A stretch of 18,021 bases of DNA from DASPJL01 sp035628645 (GTDB lineage Bacteria > Bacteroidota > Bacteroidia > Cytophagales > Cyclobacteriaceae), in NCBI GenBank assembly GCA_035628645.1, contig DASPJL010000055.1, positions 1 to 18,021 on the forward strand. The letters are read 5' to 3'. The notes under the pieces were generated by a model. That model saw nothing but the letters and a program-made list of their open reading frames with translations, was not told the DNA's origin and searched no databases. Shown here in pieces: positions 1 to 7,586 of this stretch (position 1 is the stretch's first letter; each line of letters opens with the position of its first letter). The position numbers were made by a program, and so were the translations under genes.

Positions 1-201
1 ATAGGCTTAAAAAACGCTCACAATATAATTTACAATGGCGCATTGGCCTTGCTGTTTTTTAATACAGTAACTTTTTTGGTCAGTCTTTACTTTTTCAAAA
101 AAGAATCAGCGCTTTTTAAATTCAGGAACCGGGTGTTATACACCATGCTTATCATAACCTCCGCCTTACCTTTTTTCTATTCGGTTATGACTGATTTTTA
201 A
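1..201 (+). CDS. C-terminal fragment of an unidentified integral membrane protein
   Basis: An open frame runs from base 1 to a TAA at 199-201 and encodes 66 residues; the start lies upstream of the window. The visible tail has two hydrophobic stretches, roughly residues 13-32 and 46-62, separated by a short charged segment (KKESALFKFRNR), so it looks like the last two transmembrane helices of a polytopic protein. It ends in VMTDF. I do not recognise the family. The next gene starts 110 bases downstream in the same direction. Confidence 0.6.
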   Translation: MGLKNAHNIIYNGALALLFFNTVTFLVSLYFFKKESALFKFRNRVLYTMLIITSALPFFYSVMTDF

Positions 202-311
202 TGATTTTTTTAAGTTGAGGCAGTGACAAAACAACTTTGAGGAATTGGATTTTGTTTAAGCAATTAAGCTTTTATACGTAACTTGCGCCTAAAAAAATTC
301 CCAATACTATT

Positions 312-1406
312 GTGATAACTCAAGATATAATTTTAAAAGCACTGTCAACAGTTCAGGATCCGGATCTTAAAAGGGATTTAGTGACCTTAGGCATGATACG
401 TGATATAGCAATAAATGGCAAAAAAGTAACTTTTACAGTAGTCTTAACTACTCCTGCTTGTCCTTTAAAAGAGGTAATCAGAAAATCATGTGAAGAGGCC
501 ATATTAAAATTTTTAGGTTCTGATGTGGAACTTAACATTACCATGACTTCCTCAGTCACTTCTTCCCGGGCTGGAAACGCAGCCTTCTTACCAAAAGTCA
601 AGAATATAATAGCGGTGGCTTCCGGAAAAGGGGGTGTTGGTAAGTCGACGGTTACCTCGAATCTGGCAGTAGCTTTGTCTCAATGCAATGCCAAAGTAGG
701 TTTGATCGATGCGGACATCTACGGTCCTTCCATTCCGGTTATGTTTAATTGCGAGGACAGCAAGCCGGCTGTTTACCAGGAAGATGGTAAAAACATAATC
801 ATACCTATTCAAAGGTATGGAATTAAGATTATGTCTATAGGTTTTTTAGCCCCTTCCGATAGCGCTATTGTTTGGAGAGGTCCAATGGCAAGTTCAGCTT
901 TAAAACAATTTATTTCAGATGTAGATTGGGGTGAGTTGGATTATCTTCTTATTGACCTGCCTCCAGGTACGAGCGACATTCATCTTACGTTGGTACAGAC
1001 GGTTCCGGTAACAGGTGCTATAATTGTAACCACGCCTCAAAAAGTAGCCTTGGCTGACGCAAAGAAAGGACTTTCAATGTTCAGACAACCCCAAATTAAT
1101 GTGCCGGTTTTAGGAATTGTTGAAAACATGGCTTATTTTACTCCTGCTGAACTTCCTGAAAATAAATACTATATTTTTGGAAAAGGCGGAGGTCAGGAAC
1201 TGGCTGACAAATATGAAGTACCGTTATTAGGAGAAATCCCTTTGGTGCAAAGTATTAGAGAAGGCGGTGATTTAGGTGTACCCATAGTAATGGAGGACGA
1301 TGTTACTGGCAATGCATTTATGACTTTGGCTGAAAACCTGGCAAGGCAAGTGGCCATCAGAAATGCAAATGCTGATAAAACAAAGGTTGTTGAAATGAAA
1401 TTATAA
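312..1406 (+). CDS. mrp: Mrp/ApbC (NBP35-type) P-loop ATPase, iron-sulfur cluster carrier
   Basis: A 364-residue protein of the Mrp/ApbC family, cytosolic ATPases that carry or deliver Fe-S clusters to apoproteins. Residues about 4-75 form the MIP18/DUF59 domain with its conserved cysteine in TTPACPLK (C50). The MinD-like ATPase domain follows: deviant Walker A SGKGGVGKST at 104-113, DADIYGPS at 133-140 and DLPPGTSD at 215-222. The start is GTG at 312; an in-frame stop lies at 279-281 and no ATG lies between, and the protein then begins with the usual DUF59 residues. No Shine-Dalgarno is visible. The CxxC pair that binds the cluster between subunits in many family members is absent; that segment reads ENMAYFTPAELPENKYYIFG (271-290). 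The downstream NifU-domain gene supports an Fe-S role. Confidence 0.93.
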   Translation: MITQDIILKALSTVQDPDLKRDLVTLGMIRDIAINGKKVTFTVVLTTPACPLKEVIRKSCEEAILKFLGSDVELNITMTSSVTSSRAGNAAFLPKVKNIIAVASGKGGVGKSTVTSNLAVALSQCNAKVGLIDADIYGPSIPVMFNCEDSKPAVYQEDGKNIIIPIQRYGIKIMSIGFLAPSDSAIVWRGPMASSALKQFISDVDWGELDYLLIDLPPGTSDIHLTLVQTVPVTGAIIVTTPQKVALADAKKGLSMFRQPQINVPVLGIVENMAYFTPAELPENKYYIFGKGGGQELADKYEVPLLGEIPLVQSIREGGDLGVPIVMEDDVTGNAFMTLAENLARQVAIRNANADKTKVVEMKL

Positions 1407-1437
1407 TAGTTTGTCTGTCGTTTGACAAACATTATAA
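1401..1437 (+). terminator. Stem-loop overlapping the mrp stop codon
   Basis: TTATAAT (1401-1407) and GTTTGTC (1409-1415) pair with GACAAAC (1424-1430) and ATTATAA (1431-1437), giving 14 base pairs with one bulged A (1408) and an 8-base loop. The mrp stop codon (1404-1406) lies inside the left arm. No T-run follows the stem, so it may be an mRNA 3' stabiliser or a partial attenuator between mrp and the NifU-domain gene rather than a classical terminator. Confidence 0.4.
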
Positions 1438-1511
1438 TGTGAAAATTAAAATAGGTAAATTTATAAGCCTGTACAATAGAATTAATAAAATTAAATCAGG
1501 ATTTCATTGAT

Positions 1512-1766
1512 ATGGAAGCTTTATTAGACCGAGTTGAAAGTGCATTAGATTCTATCCGGCCCTATTTGGAAGCCGATGGAGGAAATGTAAAAATATTGGA
1601 GATAACTGACCAAAATGTATTAAAGCTCGAATTATTAGGTGCATGCGGTTCATGCCCCATGTCGAGCATGACGTTAAAAGCAGGGGTAGAAGATGCAATT
1701 AAAAGAGCTGTTCCGGAAATTTCTTCTGTGGAAGCTGTTAATTTAACTTTACCTGACTACTATTAA
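1512..1766 (+). CDS. NifU C-terminal (Nfu) domain protein, Fe-S scaffold/carrier
   Basis: An 84-residue protein that is essentially a bare Nfu domain: IRPYLEADGGNVKI near the N-terminus, then GACGSCPMSSMTLKAGVE with the CxxC pair C45/C48 that binds a [4Fe-4S] cluster between two subunits in this family. It has neither the A-type domain found in NfuA of gamma-proteobacteria nor the IscU-like part of full NifU. The gene lies 105 bases after mrp in the same direction, so the two probably work together in cluster assembly or delivery in the cytosol. The ATG at 1512 gives the normal domain start; no clear Shine-Dalgarno is seen. Confidence 0.93.
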   Translation: MEALLDRVESALDSIRPYLEADGGNVKILEITDQNVLKLELLGACGSCPMSSMTLKAGVEDAIKRAVPEISSVEAVNLTLPDYY

Positions 1767-1777
1767 CGTTTTTGTAA

Positions 1778-3958
1778 ATGACACATTTAAAGGTCGTTCT
1801 GACTTTTTTATTAGCCCTTATCCTTTCACTATCCTACGCGCAGGAAAAATGTGCCACTGTTCGTTACAATGAACAGCTAAAAAATAAATTGAACATTCCA
1901 TTAGGCAATGAAAATTTTGAGCTGTGGCTAAGTAATAAGATAAAGAAAAAAAGAATTATCCAGTCCATTTCTAAAACCCACGAAGAAACTTACCAGATTC
2001 CCGTGGTTGTGCATATTATTCATAATGGTGAAGCGGAAGGTGCAGTAAGTAATATTCCTTTAAGTCAAATCGAAGAACAAATAAAAATACTGAATCAGGA
2101 TTTCAGAAGAACCAATCCTGACGCTGCAAAAACTCCCGATCTATTTAAGGATGTTGCCTCGGATGTAAACATCGAATTTAAACTTGCATTACAGGATCCT
2201 GATGGTGCGCCTACTACCGGAATTGTAAGAGTAGACGGGGGAAAAGAAATCTGGTATTTTGAAGAGGGTGATGAAATGAAGAAATTAAGTTATTGGCCCT
2301 CCGAAGATTATTTAAATATTTGGGTTGCTAATCTGGGTGACAACACATTGGGCTATTCCCAATTTCCCACTTCCGATGTTCTGGTTGGTCTGGAAGAAGG
2401 TTCCGACATAAGTGAAACAGATGGAGTGGTTATCAATTATAAGGAATTTGGGCGTGGTGGAAATGCAAACAGAAGAAGCAGGGGAAGGACCGTAACCCAT
2501 GAAATAGGTCATTATTTGGGAATTAAACATATTTGGGGTGACGACGATAATTCCTGCACAGGAGATGATTATGTAGAAGATACACCCAATCAGGGAGGGC
2601 CTAATAATGTTTGTCCCGGGTTTCCAAGTTCAACTTGCAGCAACACCAGCGACATGTACATGAACTTCATGGATTATACGCCGGATACTTGTATGAATAT
2701 GTTTACCGTAGGGCAAAAGGAAAGAATGAGAACAATTCTCGAAAGCAGCCCCAGAAGAACAAGTCTTCTTACTTCGCCCGGCTTGTCTGCGCCTACGATA
2801 TATTCCCTTGACGTGGCAATCAAAGAAGTAATTTTGCCAGGAGCTTCCACCTGTGAAGAGGTAATTTCTCCTGTTATAATAATTAGAAATATAGGCACTA
2901 CCGCATTAACTGAAATTACCGTGGAGTATGGGATATTTAATTCTACTCCAACAAGTGTAACAAAATCAGTGAATGTTGAAGCTTATGACACTGCTAAACT
3001 TTACTTACCTCCAATCACCATTTCATCAGATTACGGCGACAAGACAATTATTTTTGCTTTAAAAACTCCAAACGGCGGTACAGATGAAAGAGCGGAAAAT
3101 AATTCCATTAGCTCAGACTTTTATTATTCACCTACTGTTCCTTTGCCGTATCTTGAAACTTTTGAAAGTATAGATCTCTTTTCAGTTAGAAATCCTGATA
3201 ATTTAAAATCCTGGGAACAAACTACCACAGGAGGAAATGGTGATAATAACGGAGCAGCGTATATTGATTTATTGAGCAACCAGGAGGTAATTGGTGAAAA
3301 GGATTATTTGATTACGCCCGGCTTTAGCGCCCAAAGCCTTGAAAATCTCAGTTTATCTTTTAAATATGCTTACGGCCCTAAGAATGAATTTTCGAATGAC
3401 GCTTTAGTAATCAGGATTTCCGTTGACTGCGGCAATAGCTTCAGATTGACAAACGAAATTTATTATAATTCGGGGAGCTCTCTGGCCACCACAACACCTT
3501 CCTTCACACCTTTCGTTCCAAGCTTGCCTGAACACTGGCGCGAGGAATGTTTGAATCTAAGTAACTACGCCGGATATGATAAAATCCAAATAGCTTTCAT
3601 CGCTACCAGTGGACTAGGAAACAATTTGTACCTGGATGATATTGAAATCAAATCAGGAGACTGCAATGGAGAGGAACCGCTTGGAAATGAGGAAGAGAAG
3701 TCTGACAATTTAAAGCTTAACATCTATCCTAACCCAAATGACGGAAAGATGACTTTAGATTTGAAATTCCCTTTTATTGATGACTTAGATATTACAATTG
3801 TTGATCCTCTCGGTCAGGTTGTTTTTCAAAAAAACGTAGGGAAAACAAATAACTTACACCATACTATAGAACTTCCCAATTTATCTACAGGAATCCATGT
3901 TGTTAAAATCAAGGGAAACAAGATAAATTTGAATAAAAAAGTAATTATCAGGAAGTAA
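1778..3958 (+). CDS. Secreted M43 (pappalysin-type) zinc metalloprotease with T9SS sorting domain
   Basis: A 726-residue exported protease. A signal peptide covers about residues 1-21 (hydrophobic core VVLTFLLALILSLSYA). The catalytic M43 domain spans about 70-330: zinc-binding HEIGHYLGIKH at 241-251 (H241, H245, H251 with catalytic E242), and a Met-turn MNFMDYTPD at 295-303. Cysteines at 260, 279, 287 and 305 around these motifs probably form disulfides. A CARDB-like beta-sandwich follows (about 345-450), then a region resembling a MAM/choice-of-anchor-J fold (about 457-632: LPYLETFES, AYIDL, LYLDDIEI). The last 82 residues (from 645) are a T9SS type-A sorting domain, with YPNPNDGKM, GQVVF and a basic end. 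It starts 11 bases after the NifU-domain gene. The substrate is unknown; such proteases are usually released or attached to the cell surface. Confidence 0.9.
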   Translation: MTHLKVVLTFLLALILSLSYAQEKCATVRYNEQLKNKLNIPLGNENFELWLSNKIKKKRIIQSISKTHEETYQIPVVVHIIHNGEAEGAVSNIPLSQIEEQIKILNQDFRRTNPDAAKTPDLFKDVASDVNIEFKLALQDPDGAPTTGIVRVDGGKEIWYFEEGDEMKKLSYWPSEDYLNIWVANLGDNTLGYSQFPTSDVLVGLEEGSDISETDGVVINYKEFGRGGNANRRSRGRTVTHEIGHYLGIKHIWGDDDNSCTGDDYVEDTPNQGGPNNVCPGFPSSTCSNTSDMYMNFMDYTPDTCMNMFTVGQKERMRTILESSPRRTSLLTSPGLSAPTIYSLDVAIKEVILPGASTCEEVISPVIIIRNIGTTALTEITVEYGIFNSTPTSVTKSVNVEAYDTAKLYLPPITISSDYGDKTIIFALKTPNGGTDERAENNSISSDFYYSPTVPLPYLETFESIDLFSVRNPDNLKSWEQTTTGGNGDNNGAAYIDLLSNQEVIGEKDYLITPGFSAQSLENLSLSFKYAYGPKNEFSNDALVIRISVDCGNSFRLTNEIYYNSGSSLATTTPSFTPFVPSLPEHWREECLNLSNYAGYDKIQIAFIATSGLGNNLYLDDIEIKSGDCNGEEPLGNEEEKSDNLKLNIYPNPNDGKMTLDLKFPFIDDLDITIVDPLGQVVFQKNVGKTNNLHHTIELPNLSTGIHVVKIKGNKINLNKKVIIRK

Positions 3959-3999
3959 TAGGGTTTATTATATTTCAACAAAGCTATAGATTTAAAAGA

Positions 4000-6693
4000 A
4001 TGAGAGTAGGAATTTTTTTTGGCGGTCAATCCAGGGAAAGGGAGATTTCATTTGCTGGTGGACGAACAGTATATGACAATTTAAATAAAGACCTTTTCGA
4101 ACCGGTTCCTATTTTTATTGATAGCCTGGGCAATTTTATTTTACTCGACTGGAAATACATTTATAAAGGTACTATCAGGGATTTTTATCCTCCGGTAAAT
4201 TCAATTCCTTCTCATTTTGACCATCGTTTTCAAGTTTATATAGAATCTTTCAAAGATATTTCTCAAGATCAAATTGATCTAATAATTAAAGAAGTAGGCA
4301 AGAAAGTGTCTCCAGAGCAATTCAAAGACCTTTTCGATTTTGCATTCCTAGCCTTGCATGGCCCATACGGAGAAGACGGAAATATTCAGGGTTTGCTGGA
4401 ATGGTATAATATCCCCTATTCGGGATCAGGGATTTTGCCATCTGCAATAGGCATAAACAAATCCATACAAAAAAGTCTTCTCGAAAAATTTAATTTTGAT
4501 ACCACAGCTTCCTTTTTTATCAAAAGAAAAGACTGGCTGCAAACGTCAGATAAAAAGCAATTTTTAGAAGAAGCTAAGAAGAAAGTAGGCTTACCGCTTG
4601 TAATAAAAGCGCCCAATCAGGGATCATCCATTGGTGTTTCGATTTTAAGTGAAGATGATTTAGACAAATTCACTTCATCCATAAATAAAAGCTTCTTTAT
4701 TCAGGAATTATCGAAGTCTTTCTGGGAGGGTTTAGGTGAAGCCGAGCAGCTTTCTTTTTTTACCAACTTTATAGATATCAGACATGGCCTGGGTCTGCCT
4801 GTTACGATAGAAGACCAGCTAATCTATGAACCCGGAGAGTTAATAACCTTCTTAAATAAGTATTTTAAACAAGGCAAGGAAATCGCTTCAATCGCTGCAC
4901 TCAATGTAGAGGATGAGTTATTGATAGAATCTTTTATTGATGGAAAGGAATTTTCCTGCATTGTAATACAGGATATGGATGGAAAACCATTTGCACTCCC
5001 TCCTACTGAAATTATAAAAGGCCAAGGTATTTTTGACTACCGTAGTAAATATTTGCCGGGCATGGCTAGGAAGCTCACCCCAATAAATGTAGAAAATCAT
5101 CTTATTGAAAAGATCAGAGAAGAATGCGTACGCTTATATTCGGCATTAAACTTTAATGTTTACGCAAGATTGGATGGTTTTTTAACTAAGGAAGGTAAAG
5201 TGTTTTTAAATGATCCAAACACCACTTCCGGTATGCTTCCATCTTCTTTTTTCTTCCACCAGGCAGCGGAAATTGGTTTAAATCCATCCCAGTTCTTAAC
5301 CTACATTATTAAAACTTCCCTGACAGAAAGGTTAAAAACAGGAAGAAACTATCTAAATATTCAAAACCTTTCTACTCAATTAGAAAGTAAAATAAAATCT
5401 CTTCACCAGGTAACAGGAGAGAAAATGAAAGCCGCGATAATTATGGGCGGGTTTTCTTCCGAAAGACATATCTCTGTGGAAAGCGGAAGAAATATTTATG
5501 AAAAGCTATCTTCTTCAACCAAGTATATACCTGTTCCGATATTTTTAACAGGGAATGAAAAAGAGCATGAGTTATATGTTATTCCTGTAAATATAATGCT
5601 CAAGGACAATGCAGATGATATTAAAGAAAAGGTTTACCACGCTTCTGAGAAACATCCGATATTGGAAAAAATCATAAAAGAAGCTAGCCCAATCACTAAA
5701 TTATATACGGGTAAAACCATCACAGAAGCCAGGAGAATTTCCTATGAAGAACTGGCTAAAATGGTAGATGTGGTATTCATTGCTTTACATGGCAGGCCAG
5801 GAGAAGATGGCGCAGTTCAGGCGGAACTTGAAAAAGTAAATTTACCCTATAACGGATCGGGGATTGAAAGTTCAAGGATCACCATTAATAAATATGATAC
5901 CAATGAAATTCTTAAAAAACACGGAATTTCAGTGGCTAAACATCGATTAGTCAATAAAACCGCCTGGATTGAAAATCAGGATGCGGTGATAAAAAGTATT
6001 GAGGAAGAATATGCTTACCCTTTCATCGCTAAGCCATCCGATGACGGTTGTAGCTCTGCCGTGAAGAAGATAAAGAATAAAGCGGAACTCATTGCTTTTA
6101 CAAATCAGATATTCAGGAATACCAATGAACTTCTGGAAGCCGAATCGCAAGTACTGAAGCTTCGGAGAAATGAAGATTTCCCGCAAAAAACAGTATATCT
6201 GCTGGAAGAGCTTATTTCGCGTGGAAATGCAAAACACTTCCTGGAAGTAACAGGAGGATTATTAACAAAAAAGAACCAGGACGGAAAAATAGAGTATGAA
6301 ATATTCGAACCTTCAGAAACGCTTGCCTCAGGAGAAGTACTTTCATTGGAAGAGAAATTTTTAGCAGGTGAAGGTCAAAACATCACTCCAGCCAGGTTTG
6401 CTAAAACAGGTGAATCGCATCAAAAGATTTCCAGCCAAGTGAGATCTACTTTACAAAAAGTAGCAGAAATACTAAACATTGAAGGATATGCGAGAATAGA
6501 TGCCTTTGTCAGGATTTTTGAAGATCACACAGCGGAGACCGTTATAATAGAAGTCAATTCTCTGCCTGGGATGACGCCGGCAACTTGTATCTTTCACCAA
6601 ACAGCAATCAATGGTTATAAACCTTTTGACTTTATCGATGCGATTTTGACTTATGGAATACAAAAGTCTAAAGAAAGGGAAGCGGTTGCTTAG
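4000..6693 (+). CDS. ddl: Tandem D-alanine--D-alanine ligase-like protein (two fused Ddl modules)
   Basis: At 897 residues it is more than twice a normal Ddl (about 310-360). Two complete ATP-grasp ligase modules lie in series in one frame. Module 1 (1 to about 465): GGQSREREIS (8-17), HGPYGEDG (120-127), KAPNQGSSIG (203-212), FDYRSKYL (345-352), ARLD (389-392), DPNTTSGM (405-412). Module 2 (476-897): GGFSSERHIS (483-492), HGRPGEDG (597-604), KPSDDGCSSA (678-687), EEKFLAGEG (784-792), ARID (831-834), EVNSLPGMT (851-859). Ddl makes the D-Ala-D-Ala dipeptide for peptidoglycan in the cytosol. Using E. coli DdlB numbering, the E15/S150/Y216 triad is E13/S209/Y351 in module 1 but E488/C684/F787 in module 2; metal ligands D257/E270/N272 are D392/D405/N407 and D834/E851/N853. 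Module 1 also has about 70 extra residues between the GSSIG loop and FIDGKEF. It lies 41 bases after the protease gene and 56 before a PASTA gene. Ligase family membership is firm; the exact product of each half is not. Confidence 0.9.
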   Translation: MRVGIFFGGQSREREISFAGGRTVYDNLNKDLFEPVPIFIDSLGNFILLDWKYIYKGTIRDFYPPVNSIPSHFDHRFQVYIESFKDISQDQIDLIIKEVGKKVSPEQFKDLFDFAFLALHGPYGEDGNIQGLLEWYNIPYSGSGILPSAIGINKSIQKSLLEKFNFDTTASFFIKRKDWLQTSDKKQFLEEAKKKVGLPLVIKAPNQGSSIGVSILSEDDLDKFTSSINKSFFIQELSKSFWEGLGEAEQLSFFTNFIDIRHGLGLPVTIEDQLIYEPGELITFLNKYFKQGKEIASIAALNVEDELLIESFIDGKEFSCIVIQDMDGKPFALPPTEIIKGQGIFDYRSKYLPGMARKLTPINVENHLIEKIREECVRLYSALNFNVYARLDGFLTKEGKVFLNDPNTTSGMLPSSFFFHQAAEIGLNPSQFLTYIIKTSLTERLKTGRNYLNIQNLSTQLESKIKSLHQVTGEKMKAAIIMGGFSSERHISVESGRNIYEKLSSSTKYIPVPIFLTGNEKEHELYVIPVNIMLKDNADDIKEKVYHASEKHPILEKIIKEASPITKLYTGKTITEARRISYEELAKMVDVVFIALHGRPGEDGAVQAELEKVNLPYNGSGIESSRITINKYDTNEILKKHGISVAKHRLVNKTAWIENQDAVIKSIEEEYAYPFIAKPSDDGCSSAVKKIKNKAELIAFTNQIFRNTNELLEAESQVLKLRRNEDFPQKTVYLLEELISRGNAKHFLEVTGGLLTKKNQDGKIEYEIFEPSETLASGEVLSLEEKFLAGEGQNITPARFAKTGESHQKISSQVRSTLQKVAEILNIEGYARIDAFVRIFEDHTAETVIIEVNSLPGMTPATCIFHQTAINGYKPFDFIDAILTYGIQKSKEREAVA
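5415..5427 (+). promoter_or_regulatory. Possible internal ribosome binding site and start for the second Ddl module
   Basis: AGGAGAG (5415-5421) stands three bases before an in-frame ATG (5425-5427), codon 476, exactly where the second ligase module starts (MKAAIIMGGFSSER). It could allow separate translation of a 422-residue module 2, or be a remnant of an ancestral separate gene. The spacing is short and the purine-rich run could be coincidental. Confidence 0.3.
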
Positions 6694-6749
6694 TATTACA
6701 AAATGATTTTAACAATCCATATTTAAATAAAAAATAAGAACAGGTACAA

Positions 6750-7553
6750 ATGGTAAAATTAGAAAACGATTCATTTAAAGGTCTTCTGGTTCATTTATTC
6801 ATAATGGGGTTGATTGTTGCGCTGTTGGTTATTTTATTTTTCTTTGTGTATTTACCTTATGCAACCAATCATGGCCAATCAATTACTGTTCCTAATATTG
6901 TTGGAATGAAGGTGGATGAATTGGACGATTTTCTTTCAGCCAAAGACCTTAAATATGAAGTAGGCGATTCAGTTTATACCACTAAATATCCGCCGTATGC
7001 AGTAGTAAAACAATATCCGGAGGAAGGTTTTCAGGTAAAGGAAGGAAGGAAAATCAGCATTACCCTGAACAGAAAATCCCCCGAATTGATCAAAATGCCT
7101 CAACTGGTAGGAACGTCTGTAAAAAATGCCTTGATGATTGCACAAAGTCATGGATTGCAGACTGAGATAAAATATGTACCTAACAGGTATCAAAACCTTG
7201 TTTTAAAACAATTGATTGATGGAAAGGTAGTAGTGGAGGGAAGTCCTGTGTATCAGGGAACTAAGGTAACTATAGAAGCAGGGGATCCGTCTATTGCTGG
7301 GGAAATACCGGTTCCGAATTACATAGGAGAACCTATTGATGAGGTAGAAATAGCCATAAAAGGCCAGGGTTTTAAAATGGCAGAGCCTATGGAAACTGAT
7401 TCCCCGGAACCCAGAGGAACTGTTGTAAAACAAAGACCTGCAAGTGGGTCTGGCGAAAATATAAAACCAGGAGAAACAATATATCTTTGGATATCCAATG
7501 GAAATGACGGTAGTGACATCGATCCTGAAAACACCGATGAAAATGATGGGTAG
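6750..7553 (+). CDS. Membrane-anchored protein with three PASTA domains
   Basis: A 267-residue protein with a short N-terminal cytosolic tail, one transmembrane helix (about 14-36, LVHLFIMGLIVALLVILFF) and three PASTA repeats on the outside, at about 43-109, 112-178 and 185-250. Each opens with a VPNIVG, MPQLVG or VPNYIG type motif and carries the V..Q.P..G element (VKQYPEEG, LKQLIDG, VKQRPASG). The end is acidic (DGSDIDPENTDENDG). PASTA domains bind peptidoglycan fragments or act as spacers in envelope proteins. No kinase or transpeptidase domain is attached, unlike PrkC/StkP or PBP2x. A stand-alone PASTA gene next to ddl recurs in Bacteroidota, to my knowledge, which supports a wall-related role. 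The exact function is unknown. Confidence 0.88.
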   Translation: MVKLENDSFKGLLVHLFIMGLIVALLVILFFFVYLPYATNHGQSITVPNIVGMKVDELDDFLSAKDLKYEVGDSVYTTKYPPYAVVKQYPEEGFQVKEGRKISITLNRKSPELIKMPQLVGTSVKNALMIAQSHGLQTEIKYVPNRYQNLVLKQLIDGKVVVEGSPVYQGTKVTIEAGDPSIAGEIPVPNYIGEPIDEVEIAIKGQGFKMAEPMETDSPEPRGTVVKQRPASGSGENIKPGETIYLWISNGNDGSDIDPENTDENDG

Positions 7554-7586
7554 AAATAATTGGATATTTAGTTCGTTACTAGCGTT

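Noticed and set aside
1778..3958. Protein toxin or polymorphic secreted effector
   Set aside because: The C-terminus is a T9SS sorting domain, not a variable toxin domain, and no immunity gene follows.
3969..3976. TATATTTC upstream of the tandem ddl as a promoter -7 box
   Set aside because: It matches TAnnTTTG at all but the last position and has no -33 box; the region is AT-rich, so chance matches are expected.
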